Shown: piece by piece, positions 9,355 to 21,503 of the stretch
Layout: each line of letters starts with the position of its first letter
Position numbering within the stretch: position 1 is the first letter of the stretch
Assembly: GCF_014652375.1 (NCBI RefSeq)
Contig: NZ_BMYR01000002.1
Coordinates: forward strand, 62,001-126,000
DNA: 64,000 nt
Source: Alishewanella tabrizica
Lineage (GTDB): Bacteria > Pseudomonadota > Gammaproteobacteria > Enterobacterales > Alteromonadaceae
Direction: 5' to 3'
Made by a program: the position numbers and the translations under genes
The notes under the pieces: generated by a model
Databases searched by the model: none
Told to the model about the DNA's origin: nothing
The model's input: the letters and a program-made list of their open reading frames with translations, nothing else

Positions 9355-10410
9355 ATGCAAAAAGTTGACGTACAACTTGGCGAGCGCAGCTATCCTATCC
9401 ATATTTCCAGTAATTTCACTGCGTTATTACCTGAGCTAGCTACGGCTGCTCAGGTAGTTATTATTTCTAATCCCCATGTTGCCGCGTTGTATCTTGAGCC
9501 TGTTGCTGCGCTTTTTCAGCAACGCCCTAAACACTTTTTATTGCCTGATGGCGAGGCTTACAAAACTTTAGCGTCCTTTGAGCAGATTATGTCTTTTTTG
9601 CTTGAGCAAAAAATGTCGCGTGATGTGGTGTTAGTTGCCTTAGGTGGTGGTGTTATTGGCGATATAACGGGGTTCGTAGCGGCGTGTTTTCAACGGGGGG
9701 TACGTTTTATTCAAATACCTACCACCTTATTATCTCAGGTTGATTCGTCAGTGGGCGGGAAAACGGCAGTTAACCATCCGCTGGGTAAAAACATGATTGG
9801 TGCTTTCAAACAACCGGAACAAGTTGTAATAAATACCCAGGTCTTAACGTCTCTCGCACCGCGTGAGTTTGCCGCAGGCATGGCTGAAGTCGTTAAGTAC
9901 GGTTTGTTGGGCGATGCAGCTTTTGCACAATGGTTACTGCAACATGCTGCAGCGATTAAGCAACAAGATGCAGAAACGTTAGCGCATATGATTCAACATT
10001 GCTGTCAAATGAAAGCCGATATTGTTAGTCGAGATGAGACTGAGCAAGGTGAACGTGCACTCCTTAATTTGGGGCATACCTTTGGTCATGCAATAGAAGC
10101 ATTTATGGGATATGGTGAATGGCTTCACGGTGAGGCGGTGGCAGTCGGTATGGTGATGGCAGCCCGAGTTGCGGCACAACGTGGCTGGATAACGGCTGAG
10201 GAATTAAGTTTTTCGGAAAAACTGATCGCCCAGTTTGACTTGCCAACGGCATCACCTTCGAACATGCATATTGATGACTTTTTGCCTTTTATGAAAACGG
10301 ATAAAAAAGTCAAAGCGGGCAAAATGCGTTTTATCTTGCCTACCGCGCTAGGCAAAAGTGCGGTGGTTGCTGACGTTACCGAGCACGAGTTACAGCAAGT
10401 TTTTGCGTAA
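9355..10410 (+). CDS. aroB: 3-dehydroquinate synthase
   Basis: Converts DAHP to 3-dehydroquinate, the second step of the shikimate pathway, using NAD and a divalent metal. Visible hallmarks are GGGVIGD in the nucleotide-binding half, SVGGKTAVN(H) in the active site, and the metal ligands in LNLGHTFGHAIE and LHGEAVAVGM. The length of 351 residues fits. It has a clear AAGGAG ribosome binding site and its stop overlaps the damX start as TAATG. Confidence 0.96.
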   Translation: MQKVDVQLGERSYPIHISSNFTALLPELATAAQVVIISNPHVAALYLEPVAALFQQRPKHFLLPDGEAYKTLASFEQIMSFLLEQKMSRDVVLVALGGGVIGDITGFVAACFQRGVRFIQIPTTLLSQVDSSVGGKTAVNHPLGKNMIGAFKQPEQVVINTQVLTSLAPREFAAGMAEVVKYGLLGDAAFAQWLLQHAAAIKQQDAETLAHMIQHCCQMKADIVSRDETEQGERALLNLGHTFGHAIEAFMGYGEWLHGEAVAVGMVMAARVAAQRGWITAEELSFSEKLIAQFDLPTASPSNMHIDDFLPFMKTDKKVKAGKMRFILPTALGKSAVVADVTEHELQQVFA

Positions 10411-11876
10411 TGAAAGTCCGAGGCCTGCAACAACAACTCGCAGCGTCAACCTTTCTGCTTCCTTCGCAGCGTGATGTGCTGTCTCGTTTACTGTTCCAAT
10501 TAGCCTTTAATGATTTTACTCGGCTTGCAATTGTTGGTGGTGCAGGAAGTGGCAAAACAACATTGGCATTAGGTTTGGCTGAGTTGTTTTCCGATTGTGA
10601 TGAAATTCTGATTAATGTAGCGATGCTGCAAGCCCCTCTGGCGGATGAGTTACTCACAGCACAGTTAGCCAAGCAATGGTTTGCTGAGCCTAATTTGTCC
10701 AAAGCACAATTGCTGCACAAATTAACGGCTGTAGCCGAGTCTAGAACTCTAGTATTGATTGCAGATGATCCTGAACACCTGACGGCGACTCAGTACGATT
10801 GGATACTGACGCTACCCGTAAGAGTGTTTATGTTCACCAGTCGTGCTGACAGTAATATGCAACTTAATCTCGCCTTGCCCGTAATTACTTTGGCAGATTG
10901 TGAACAATTATTAGCAGTTGAAGGATTAGATCCGTTAGCGCTGGCAGAACGCTTTGCGCACAGTCAGCAAAATTTGCATAAATTACTACATAACGTACCT
11001 ATTCGAACCGCGTCTGCGGCACAGACACACAAACACACCAGCGCCAGTACTAAACCTCCTATATGGGCCCTTGCTGTTGGCTTAGCTCTAGTTCTCATTG
11101 TCATTATCGCCAGTTTCTTACCTGACACAACTGAGCCTGTAGATGCGGGTGAGAATGTTGCTCGCAATACGTCTCAAGTGATAGTGCCCTTACCCGATAA
11201 TACCGAAAACGCAAATGACACCAGCGTATCAAGTACGGAACCGTCTGTTGTCTTATCAGTACCTCAGAATGAACGTTCAGAGATCACTGTAGATAACAAG
11301 ACAGTTAATGAGGTGCCCGCTGCCGTGATTCCTCCAGTGGATAGTGTTGCACCTGTTCTCGAACCTGAGATTGATCCACGTTTGTCTGAAGTTGTCGATC
11401 TTTTACCAGCTGTGATTTCATCAGACGCTGCGGTAATCCAAGCCGAACCGGTTCGTGATCCCATATCACCGGCAACAGAGAATAAGGCTGTAACCGCATC
11501 AAATGAGGAAGGTAAGGTGGTAAGGGCATCAGCGCCAAAAGCCGCTCTCTATGATCATCAAACCTTGTTGCAGCTGCCAGCTAGACAATTGTTAGTACAA
11601 ATTGCAGTATTATCGTCTGAAAACGCTTTACGGCGATTTACCCGTAATTATCCTAAGCTGCCGGTGATGGTCTATCAGCGTCAATGGCAAGGTCGCCAGC
11701 AATGGGTTATTGTTAGTGGTCCCTTTATTAATAATGCTGCTGCTAAGCAACATATTCAACAGCTGCCTTCGGCGTTAAGTGCCAGTGGGCCTTTTATTAA
11801 AACTGTCGGTGCAGTTCAACAAGAAATAAATGCCTGGCAACAATTAACGCTGTCCGAACCCAGTCAAGGTAATTAA
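10410..11876 (+). CDS. damX: DamX-like protein with AAA ATPase and SPOR domains
   Basis: Inner-membrane cell-division accessory protein. An N-terminal AAA-type NTPase region carries Walker A GGAGSGKTT (about residues 43-51) and LVLIADD as Walker B; one membrane helix is at about 217-238; a long Ser/Thr/Pro/Val-rich periplasmic linker follows; and residues from about 395 on are a SPOR domain, which in the family binds glycan strands lacking stem peptides at the septum. The position between aroB and dam is conserved in Gammaproteobacteria. The linker is low-complexity and expected to be poorly conserved. Confidence 0.88.
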   Translation: MKVRGLQQQLAASTFLLPSQRDVLSRLLFQLAFNDFTRLAIVGGAGSGKTTLALGLAELFSDCDEILINVAMLQAPLADELLTAQLAKQWFAEPNLSKAQLLHKLTAVAESRTLVLIADDPEHLTATQYDWILTLPVRVFMFTSRADSNMQLNLALPVITLADCEQLLAVEGLDPLALAERFAHSQQNLHKLLHNVPIRTASAAQTHKHTSASTKPPIWALAVGLALVLIVIIASFLPDTTEPVDAGENVARNTSQVIVPLPDNTENANDTSVSSTEPSVVLSVPQNERSEITVDNKTVNEVPAAVIPPVDSVAPVLEPEIDPRLSEVVDLLPAVISSDAAVIQAEPVRDPISPATENKAVTASNEEGKVVRASAPKAALYDHQTLLQLPARQLLVQIAVLSSENALRRFTRNYPKLPVMVYQRQWQGRQQWVIVSGPFINNAAAKQHIQQLPSALSASGPFIKTVGAVQQEINAWQQLTLSEPSQGN

Positions 11877-12704
11877 GTGGTACAGAAACGAAGTCGTGCT
11901 TTCTTAAAGTGGGCCGGAGGAAAATACAATTTAGTTACTCAACTGCAACAGCACTTGCCTGAGGCTGACTGTTTGGTTGAGCCTTTTGTAGGTGCGGGAT
12001 CGGTATTTCTTAATACACAGTATCCATCCTATCGTCTGAATGACATTAATGCCGATTTAATTGAGTTGTACAAAATTGTCCAACACGGCGCCGACAAGTA
12101 TATTGCGGATGCGCGAACCCTTTTTGTTGCGAGTGCCAACGAGCGAAACAGCTATTTGTCGTTACGACAGCAGTTTAACGACGAGACAGATCCTTATCAA
12201 CGTGCTTTATTATTCTTGTATTTAAACCGGCATGGTTATAATGGTTTGTGCCGATATAATTTATCCGGAAAATTTAATGTGCCATTTGGTAGTTACAAAA
12301 AGCCATACTTTCCTGAGGCGGAATTACACTTTTTTGCGGAAAAGTCTCAGCGAGCTGAATTTACGTGTACCAGTTATCAAGACGTTTTTAAGCAATTAAA
12401 ACCCGGACAAGTAGTGTATTGCGATCCACCTTATGTACCATTAAGTAAAACGGCTAGTTTTACCAGTTATGCACAACAAGGTTTTAGTCTTGATGATCAA
12501 GCGCAATTGGCGATTCTTGCTGAACAGGCGCAACATTCAGGTATTACTGTATTAATTAGTAATCACGATACAACTTGGACACGAAAAATATATCAACAAG
12601 CGAGTTTACAGAGTATTGAGGTGGCGCGCTCTATCAGCCAAAAGGGCCATGGGCGAGGAAAGGTAGCAGAGTTATTTGCGGTATACGCCGCTAAGAAAAC
12701 ATAA
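11877..12704 (+). CDS. dam: DNA adenine methyltransferase (GATC)
   Basis: Methylates adenine in GATC, directing mismatch repair and replication timing. The SAM-binding motif VEPFVGAGSVF lies near residues 34-44 and the catalytic motif DPPY at 183-186, the order expected of alpha-group N6-adenine methylases; KWAGGK at the N-terminus is also diagnostic. It starts with GTG immediately after the damX stop, with AAGG seven bases upstream. The 275 residues match the family. Confidence 0.96.
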   Translation: MVQKRSRAFLKWAGGKYNLVTQLQQHLPEADCLVEPFVGAGSVFLNTQYPSYRLNDINADLIELYKIVQHGADKYIADARTLFVASANERNSYLSLRQQFNDETDPYQRALLFLYLNRHGYNGLCRYNLSGKFNVPFGSYKKPYFPEAELHFFAEKSQRAEFTCTSYQDVFKQLKPGQVVYCDPPYVPLSKTASFTSYAQQGFSLDDQAQLAILAEQAQHSGITVLISNHDTTWTRKIYQQASLQSIEVARSISQKGHGRGKVAELFAVYAAKKT

Positions 12705-12800
12705 GCCAAAGTGTAAATATAATTAGCTAAAGGTGTTTTAAACCATGCTGTGTTCGCCAGTAAATAGGCATGATTCAATGTGGTGTAATTGAATAGGGCG

Positions 12801-12995
12801 TTAGCGTAGAACCAAAGAAACGATAAGAATTAATATGCCGACGAACGCGGCTGCCAGTAAAATCCCAGTAATAATGAAAGGCACTGCGCTGCGGCTTTGA
12901 AAATCGTGTAAACGTTGTTTTTCAGACTGAACGCCGATAAAGGCACCCAAAACGGCTTTGAACACTTGCCAGATAGTAGTCTGTTTAGTGGTCAT
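12801..12995 (-). CDS. DUF2970 family small membrane protein
   Basis: A 64-residue protein with an amphipathic start (WQVFKAVLGAFIGVQSEK) and one C-terminal membrane helix at about residues 39-62. The VQSEK....DF pattern followed by a single helix is what I associate with DUF2970, a family of unknown function widespread in Gammaproteobacteria. It is separated by 11 bases from the small gene upstream on the same strand, with which it may be cotranscribed, and is convergent with dam. Confidence 0.75.
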   Translation of the reverse strand: MTTKQTTIWQVFKAVLGAFIGVQSEKQRLHDFQSRSAVPFIITGILLAAAFVGILILIVSLVLR

Positions 12996-13006
12996 GCAAG
13001 CGGTAG

Positions 13007-13246
13007 TTATGATTTTGGGGTATTGGCAGGGAGCATTCGGCTAACCAATTCTAAAAAATCGACAAAGTGAAATTGTGTTGAGCGACTATCGCCAGATAAC
13101 CAGCTAACCCAACTGCGCTGCGCATCGATACACAATGCGTTTTCCGCGGAAATACAGGGAGTAGGGCTATCCATTTGCCAAACTGCAAAAGCAAGAACAG
13201 CTCCGCATGCTATTAGCATCGATCTGCTTGTTTTGGTAAGTTTCAT
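13007..13246 (-). CDS. hypothetical small membrane or exported protein
   Basis: The reading frame extends to 13306, but the ATG at 13246 has AGGAA six bases upstream and begins a hydrophobic segment (MKLTKTSRSMLIACGAVLAF), so about 79 residues are likely. After that N-terminal signal or anchor there are two cysteines (CISAENALC) and a short polar tail. I do not recognise the family and assign no function. It is probably cotranscribed with the DUF2970 gene. Confidence 0.55.
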   Translation of the reverse strand: MKLTKTSRSMLIACGAVLAFAVWQMDSPTPCISAENALCIDAQRSWVSWLSGDSRSTQFHFVDFLELVSRMLPANTPKS

Positions 13247-13385
13247 GTTAATTCCTGTTAACCTAATTGCTTCCTGATGATGATAATAGATTCTGTTGCC
13301 AGACACAAGCTGATTATTTCTTGTACGCTGTGTCTGGAAACTTTACTCTCAGGTTAAGCTTTGTTATGGCTAAATTCTTTTGGAA

Positions 13386-14069
13386 TTAAAAACTTTTTGA
13401 TACACCTAACACCACGCGACTGTCGCATAGCGTGCATTCTTTAATATCGGTGTCAATATAGGCTAATGATAAGCCAATGCCTAACACTTCGGTACTTAAT
13501 GTCACACCATAATCTAAATAGCTGGCAGAGCTATCATCACTATATTCGTTCTGGCCAATATGGAAATCTAGCCCAAAATTTTCACTGAGAGCTAAGCTGT
13601 AGCCGGCGTAAACGTAGTAATAGTTACCCGTATTCCCATAATAATCATCACTGTATGCTAATCCTAACGTCAGATCCTTATATGACACAGAGCCATAAAG
13701 TTCCCAGAAGTTCGAGCCTTCGAATTCTGTGTTTGGATAGCCATAACGCATGATACCTACATCGGCAGACCAATCTTCAGCGATATCACCGCTCCATCCT
13801 AACATTACGTCTAACTCTAAGGTGCCTTGACCACCAAAATCGACACTTGAACCCCATACGGATACGTACAAACCGGATTCAGCAGCCAGCGTTAATCCGC
13901 CTTGTAATGCGGGCGCTTCATCTGTTTGCGAAATACCACGGAAGGCATAGTCTGAAACAAAGGTAACATCGCCACTGACTTCTACGGCTTGCGTTTGCAT
14001 ACTGGCAGCGCTCAGCGCGACAAATAAACTGCTATAGGTTGCTACCGAAAGTTTTTTCATTAATGTCAT
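13386..14069 (-). CDS. TorF-family putative porin (outer-membrane beta-barrel)
   Basis: A signal peptide ending in TQA is followed by VSGDVTFVSDYAFRGISQT, the start typical of the TIGR02001/TorF proteobacterial family, and then alternating aromatic/polar beta strands (many Tyr, Trp, Gly, Asp). The final residue is Phe, as in many outer-membrane barrels. The substrate is unknown. GGGGAA lies eight bases before the ATG at 14069; a second ATG nine bases in is also possible. It is monocistronic, divergent from rpe. Confidence 0.8.
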   Translation of the reverse strand: MTLMKKLSVATYSSLFVALSAASMQTQAVEVSGDVTFVSDYAFRGISQTDEAPALQGGLTLAAESGLYVSVWGSSVDFGGQGTLELDVMLGWSGDIAEDWSADVGIMRYGYPNTEFEGSNFWELYGSVSYKDLTLGLAYSDDYYGNTGNYYYVYAGYSLALSENFGLDFHIGQNEYSDDSSASYLDYGVTLSTEVLGIGLSLAYIDTDIKECTLCDSRVVLGVSKSF

Positions 14070-14331
14070 TTTTATGTTCCCCTTATTTTGGATTCACTAT
14101 AGCTATTTCCAAGATGTGTGCCATTAAACAATATTGAATTTAAACAATGTGTTAGCTTTAATGCTTGTTTGGTTAGACGGCTAGGCTGCCGCTTAATGGT
14201 GCATAGCTGCCTGATTATTGTGCAGTATTATGTTAGGTGTCTTGGCCTGCGTTCACTGACGCATAAGCTTACGAAAAGATGCATTGTGGAGCATAATTCA
14301 GTAAAGTGATGCTTTTTAAGAGGAGTTTGCT

Positions 14332-15006
14332 ATGTTGCCATACTTGATTGCCCCTTCAATACTTTCAGCCGATTTTGCTCGCTTAGGTGAGGAGGTAACC
14401 AAGGTGTTAGCAGCTGGTGCCGATGTTGTCCACTTTGATGTCATGGATAATCATTATGTGCCAAATTTAACCATCGGCCCGATGGTTTGCCAGGCGCTTC
14501 GAAAATTCGGGATCACCGCGCCCATTGATGTGCATTTAATGGTTGAGCCAGTTGATGCATTGGTACCACAATTTGCGAAAGCCGGTGCAAGTATCATTAC
14601 CTTCCATCCAGAAGCGTCAAAGCATATTGACAGAACTTTGCAACTGATTAAAGAAAATGGCTGTCAGGCCGGATTAGTGTTTAATCCGGGCACACCATTA
14701 AGCTATTTAGACTATGTGTTAGACAAAGTCGACGTTATTTTATTGATGTCGGTTAATCCGGGCTTTGGTGGCCAAGCCTTTATCCCAGCAACCTTAAATA
14801 AGCTGGCCGCAGCTCGGCAATTGATTAAGCAAAGTGGTTTACCTATTCGTTTAGAAATAGATGGTGGCGTAACAGTCGATAATATTGCGGAGATTGCCGC
14901 TGCCGGTGCTGATATGTTTGTCGCTGGGTCCGCTATATTTAATAGCCCAGACTATGCCGCTACGATTGAAGCCATGCGGGCTAATTTAGCTAAAATAAGC
15001 AATTAA
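14332..15006 (+). CDS. rpe: ribulose-phosphate 3-epimerase
   Basis: Interconverts ribulose 5-phosphate and xylulose 5-phosphate in the pentose phosphate pathway. A TIM barrel with [15 protein letters not shown] at the N-terminus, the catalytic [13 protein letters not shown] strand, [18 protein letters not shown] and EIDGGV near the C-terminus. The 224 residues are normal and an AGAGGAG-like ribosome binding site precedes the ATG. In enterobacteria dam-rpe-gph-trpS is the order; gph is not present here. Confidence 0.96.
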   Translation: MLPYLIAPSILSADFARLGEEVTKVLAAGADVVHFDVMDNHYVPNLTIGPMVCQALRKFGITAPIDVHLMVEPVDALVPQFAKAGASIITFHPEASKHIDRTLQLIKENGCQAGLVFNPGTPLSYLDYVLDKVDVILLMSVNPGFGGQAFIPATLNKLAAARQLIKQSGLPIRLEIDGGVTVDNIAEIAAAGADMFVAGSAIFNSPDYAATIEAMRANLAKISN

Positions 15007-15013
15007 TGGCTTT

Positions 15014-15044
15014 TTGCTGCGTTTACAGCAGTTAAAGGTATAAT
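15014..15044 (+). promoter_or_regulatory. probable sigma-70 promoter of trpS
   Basis: A perfect TATAAT (15039-15044) lies 43 bases before the trpS start. The best upstream hexamer is TTGCTG (15014-15019) at a long 19-base spacing, so the -35 element is uncertain. A small hairpin TGCTG/CAGCA (15016-15030) overlaps it. Confidence 0.45.
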
Positions 15045-15086
15045 ACAGCAAATTAAGTGTGTAGTAGCAACAGGATAAAGAGCAGC

Positions 15087-16091
15087 ATGAGTCGTAAACC
15101 TATCGTACTGAGTGGCGCCCAGCCTTCTGGACAATTAACCATTGGCAACTATTTGGGTGCCTTACGTCAGTGGGATCGCATGCAAGATGATTATAATTGC
15201 TTGTATTGCATCGTCGATTTACATGCGATTACGGTGCGCCAAGAGCCTGATGCGCTGCGCAGTGCCTCGCTAGACAGTTTAGCCTTGTATTTGGCGTGTG
15301 GCATTGATCCTGAACGCTCTGCCGTTTTTATGCAATCGCATGTGCCAGAGCACAGTCAATTGGCATGGGTATTAAATTGTTATACCCAGTTTGGCGAATT
15401 AAGCCGCATGACGCAATTTAAAGATAAATCTGAACGGCATAATAATAATGTTAATGCCGGGCTGTTTACATACCCGGTATTAATGGCGGCAGATATTTTG
15501 TTATACCAAGCGAATCAAGTGCCGGTTGGTCACGATCAAAAGCAGCATTTAGAATTAGCACGTGATGTTGCCACGCGGTTTAATGCGCTGCATGGTGATA
15601 TTTTTACGATTCCTGAGCCTTTTATCCCCGAGGTGGCAGCGCGCGTGATGAGTTTGCAAGAGCCGTTAAAGAAAATGTCAAAGTCTGACGAAAACCCATG
15701 GAACTTTGTGGGGTTGTTAGAAGATCCAAAAATGATCAGCAAAAAATTCAAAAAAGCGATCACCGACTCTGAAGATCCACCACGCGTTTATTTTGATCAA
15801 GAAAACAAACCTGGCGTAGCTAATTTATTAAATATTTTAAGTGGTGTTACCGGTAAATCAGTGGACGCGCTGGTCGCAGAGTACGAAGGCAAAATGTATG
15901 GTCATCTAAAAACGGATGTTGCTGATGCGGTAATTACGTTATTGGAACCGGTACAGCATAAGTTTAAAGAAATTCGTGCTGATCATGCTTTCATGCAACA
16001 TGTATTACGTGCGGGCGCCGCTAAAGCCCGTGAACACGCCGCTAACACCCTGCAACAGGTTAACGCTGCAGTGGGTTTTGTTGCACCTTAA
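15087..16091 (+). CDS. trpS: tryptophanyl-tRNA synthetase
   Basis: Charges tRNA-Trp. Class I synthetase of 334 residues, the same length as the enterobacterial enzyme when the ATG at 15087 (MSRKP) is used; an upstream in-frame ATG at 15057 would add ten residues that the family lacks. The TIGN version of the HIGH motif is in [11 protein letters not shown], and KMSKSDEN is the KMSKS loop. [13 protein letters not shown] is the family's tRNA/Trp-site segment. Confidence 0.96.
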   Translation: MSRKPIVLSGAQPSGQLTIGNYLGALRQWDRMQDDYNCLYCIVDLHAITVRQEPDALRSASLDSLALYLACGIDPERSAVFMQSHVPEHSQLAWVLNCYTQFGELSRMTQFKDKSERHNNNVNAGLFTYPVLMAADILLYQANQVPVGHDQKQHLELARDVATRFNALHGDIFTIPEPFIPEVAARVMSLQEPLKKMSKSDENPWNFVGLLEDPKMISKKFKKAITDSEDPPRVYFDQENKPGVANLLNILSGVTGKSVDALVAEYEGKMYGHLKTDVADAVITLLEPVQHKFKEIRADHAFMQHVLRAGAAKAREHAANTLQQVNAAVGFVAP

Positions 16092-16118
16092 TCTATCACT
16101 GACGATCGGGACATCATA

Positions 16119-16703
16119 ATGCTGTTGATGATCGATAATTACGATTCGTTTACCTGGAACCTCGTGCAGTATTTTGCTGCACTAGGCCAGCAGGTATTAG
16201 TTAAACGAAATGATGATGTAACAGTAGCGCAAATTAAGCAGTTAGCGCCGCAATACTTAGTCATTTCTCCTGGGCCGGGTACACCCTCTGAGGCGGGTGT
16301 TAGCCTTGCGGCGATCGACGCCTTTGCTGGAAAATTGCCTATTTTAGGGGTGTGCTTAGGGCATCAAGCGATTGCACAGGTATTAGGTGCCAAGGTGGTA
16401 CGTGCAAGGCAAGTTATGCACGGCAAAAACTCGTTTATACAACATCAACAAACGTCAGTATTCAAAGGATTGCCTTCACCATTAAGTGTTACGCGGTATC
16501 ATTCTTTGGTGGTTGATGCGGACTCGTTGCCGGCGCAGGTTAAGATCACTGCTACCACCATGCCCGCTGCTGATGGTTGGCAAGATATCATGGGCTTAAG
16601 TGTTGCTGAGCAGCAGCTACATGGTGTGCAATTTCATCCTGAAGCCATCCTTACTGAACATGGTCAGACCATGTTGGCAAATTTTTTAGCATTGACTGAA
16701 TAA
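16119..16703 (+). CDS. pabA: glutamine amidotransferase component of aminodeoxychorismate/anthranilate synthase
   Basis: Supplies ammonia from glutamine to a chorismate-using partner. Class I amidotransferase with [11 protein letters not shown] at the N-terminus, SPGPGTP, the nucleophile cysteine in GVCLGHQAI and the His-Glu pair in QFHPEAI. The 194 residues fit PabA/TrpG. It sits just before astC/argD, as pabA does in many Gammaproteobacteria, which favours the folate role; a dual use in tryptophan synthesis cannot be excluded. Confidence 0.9.
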   Translation: MLLMIDNYDSFTWNLVQYFAALGQQVLVKRNDDVTVAQIKQLAPQYLVISPGPGTPSEAGVSLAAIDAFAGKLPILGVCLGHQAIAQVLGAKVVRARQVMHGKNSFIQHQQTSVFKGLPSPLSVTRYHSLVVDADSLPAQVKITATTMPAADGWQDIMGLSVAEQQLHGVQFHPEAILTEHGQTMLANFLALTE

Positions 16704-16809
16704 TCTTTTTTTAATTTCTGCGTTTTTCTGCCAGCACAGTTGGGCTCTGTACTGGCGGCCTGCTGTGTTCACTTATGGGTGTAGTCTTAACGGCTATCTA
16801 TTCATTTCT

Positions 16810-16840
16810 GCTGCAAATCTATCTGCAGCCCTTATTTTTT
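16810..16840 (+). terminator. possible terminator between pabA and astC
   Basis: Inverted repeat GCTGCA (16810-16815) / TGCAGC (16824-16829), followed after five bases by a run of six T. The stem is short. The 257-base spacer around it holds no gene that I can support; no convincing ArgR operator was found. Confidence 0.45.
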
Positions 16841-16953
16841 AGGGCTTTGCGAGCCTTTTCAACACAAGACACGGCTGTTTAAATCTGTAATAATGCAGGA
16901 AATGACCACATATAGTGGTACGCCTTACCTTACTGCCCGCACTAAGAGGATAG

Positions 16954-18177
<1,224 letters not shown>

Positions 18178-18212
18178 TTTAAACGCCAGAAAACGGCACT
18201 AAGACCGTTGGC

Positions 18213-18273
18213 TGGGGTAGCGAGCTACCCCAAGTAACATGAATGAAGCTAGCAGGTGAGTGTAATCACCTGC
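18213..18273. other. two tandem perfect hairpins between astC and astA
   Basis: First stem TGGGGTAG (18213-18220) / CTACCCCA (18225-18232) with a CGAG loop; second stem GCAGGTGA (18252-18259) / TCACCTGC (18266-18273) with a GTGTAA loop. Neither is followed by a T-tract, so they look like mRNA structures (stability, processing or attenuation) rather than ordinary terminators. Confidence 0.6.
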
Positions 18274-18305
18274 AACATAATAAAGCAAAAATGGAGTAAG
18301 CGACG

Positions 18306-19325
18306 ATGATGATAATTCGCCCGATTAGAGCGAATGATTACCCGGCGCTGTATCAGATGGCAGTAGAATCTGGGCATGGTTTTACGTCCTTGCCGGTAAA
18401 TGAAGAGTTGCTAATGCGAAAGATTAGCCGCTCAGAAGCTTCGTTTACCAAAGCCACTAATACACCGGGTGATGAGGGGTATTTATTCGTTCTAGAAGAT
18501 ACTAGCACCGGCCAAGTTTGTGGCACTAGTGCCCTTGAAGCCGCGGTAGGGTTAGATGATGCGTTTTATCATTATCACTTGGGTAAAGTGGTGCACAGTT
18601 CTCGTTCTTTAGGCGTGTATAAAACGGTTGATATTCTTACCCTATGCAACGATTACACTGGGGTAAGCGAACTGTGTACCTTATTTTTGCGCCCCCAGTT
18701 TAGGCAAAAGCATAATGGCCGCTTACTGTCAAAAATGCGTTTTTTGTTTTTGGCCGAATTTGCCGCACGGTTTTCGGATAAAATCATTGCTGAGCTACGT
18801 GGTGTGTCGGATGCACAAGGCAATTCCCCCTTTTGGCAATGGTTACAAGAACACTTTTTTTCGGTTGATTTTCCTACCGCAGATTATCTTACTGGGATTG
18901 GGCAAAAAGAATTTATCGCAGAATTAATGCCTAAATACCCCATATACGTCAGTTTATTAAGCCCTGTTGCCCAGCAAGTCATTGGCAAGGTACATGAACA
19001 AACTCGACCGGCTTTGGCATTACTCGAGTCTGAAGGATTTTCATGTCGCGGGTATGTAGATATTTTTGATGCAGGCCCAACGGTAGAAGCGCGCACTTCA
19101 CATATTCGAACCATTCGCGAAAGCCAACGTTTACAAGTGGAATTAGGTACTGTTGGTGCCGCTGCTGAACCTTATCTTATCAGTAATACCTCGCTGACCG
19201 GCTTTCGTGCCAGTTGGGCCATGTTAGCGCCTACAGCAAACAGTAATCATATCACCCTACCCACTGCGTTAGCGAATGCGCTAGATCTTCGCGCGGGCGA
19301 TTGGGTAAGAATAAGTAAAATTTAA
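18306..19325 (+). CDS. astA: arginine N-succinyltransferase
   Basis: Transfers succinyl from succinyl-CoA to the alpha-amino group of arginine, first step of the AST catabolic pathway. Seen: the N-terminus MIIRPIRANDYPALYQMA is typical of the single-subunit AstA/AruF family, with TSLPVNEELL and LCTLFLRPQFR as further family stretches (GNAT-like fold). The 339 residues fit. It is 15 bases upstream of astD. The start could be either of two adjacent ATG codons. Confidence 0.95.
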   Translation: MMIIRPIRANDYPALYQMAVESGHGFTSLPVNEELLMRKISRSEASFTKATNTPGDEGYLFVLEDTSTGQVCGTSALEAAVGLDDAFYHYHLGKVVHSSRSLGVYKTVDILTLCNDYTGVSELCTLFLRPQFRQKHNGRLLSKMRFLFLAEFAARFSDKIIAELRGVSDAQGNSPFWQWLQEHFFSVDFPTADYLTGIGQKEFIAELMPKYPIYVSLLSPVAQQVIGKVHEQTRPALALLESEGFSCRGYVDIFDAGPTVEARTSHIRTIRESQRLQVELGTVGAAAEPYLISNTSLTGFRASWAMLAPTANSNHITLPTALANALDLRAGDWVRISKI

Positions 19326-19337
19326 AAACAGGAGTGA

Positions 19338-20810
<1,473 letters not shown>

Positions 20811-20835
20811 GGACATTAGGTTTACTGTTTATCTG

Positions 20836-20862
20836 ATCGGCGCTCCCGCGCCGATTTGTTTT
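20836..20862 (+). terminator. rho-independent terminator after astD
   Basis: Perfect GC-rich stem ATCGGCGC (20836-20843) / GCGCCGAT (20848-20855) with a TCCC loop and a following TTGTTTT tract, 26 bases after the astD stop. Confidence 0.88.
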
Positions 20863-20956
20863 CTGCAAAATATTTTGCTTAAATAATCCCTGTTAGCTAT
20901 TCACTGTTGTAATATGGTTAACGCCATTTACGTAGCACTTTTTGAGCAGGTTATTT

Positions 20957-21307
20957 ATGGTCATTGATAAACCCGGTTACGAACACCTGATCCAGTTTCT
21001 GACTGAACATTTAACGTTATTTACTGCTCAGGGACCGATCGCTACGCCAAGTAAAACAATTGGGGTATTGCTTGAAGAAAAGATTGCTGAGCAAATCATT
21101 ACGCTTTGTACCCAGCATAGCGATTTAGAAATGAATCATCGTTCATTAATTATTCGTGAAATCGATGGCATTATGTATGATCTACAAGAAATATTGGCCT
21201 CTGTTTTAGAAAAACCCGCCACGGAACATCAACTTGAACTGATTACTGAAATTGCTATGTTGGTAAAAAATCTGTTCGATAACGCCATTGCAGCATTGTT
21301 TGATTAA
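20957..21307 (+). CDS. DUF3802 family protein
   Basis: About 116 residues, mostly helical and acidic, with no signal or membrane segment. The pattern GYEHLIQFLTEHL near the start and LVKNLFDNAIA at the end is what I associate with DUF3802, a family known mainly from Alteromonadales and Vibrionales and without an assigned function. I chose the ATG at 20957 because AGCAGG lies six bases upstream; a TTG at 20942 would overlap that site. It stands alone between two terminators or spacers. Confidence 0.65.
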   Translation: MVIDKPGYEHLIQFLTEHLTLFTAQGPIATPSKTIGVLLEEKIAEQIITLCTQHSDLEMNHRSLIIREIDGIMYDLQEILASVLEKPATEHQLELITEIAMLVKNLFDNAIAALFD

Positions 21308-21503
21308 CTGCATATCTATTACCACTCTTATAATTAATAGTTTTTTCGCTCTTTTTTCGCTTTTTTCTAAGTCTTGCTGTTCTCTGTCTCCTGTTATGGT
21401 TGCCCAGTAGGTTAGCCTTGTTAAACCAAGCGGCGATTTTACTGGCGACTTACAGATGTTTTACGTAGAATATGCAGCCTTATTTTTAAGCTGGAATCGC
21501 ATC

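Noticed and set aside
14118..14309. Open frame of 63 codons upstream of rpe
   Set aside because: Lies in a divergent promoter region, has no ribosome binding site and an atypical composition (Cys, Leu, Arg rich).
21341..21368. Repeated TTTTTTCGC tracts after the DUF3802 gene
   Set aside because: A short pyrimidine-rich stretch without a stem; not enough to call a terminator or repeat.
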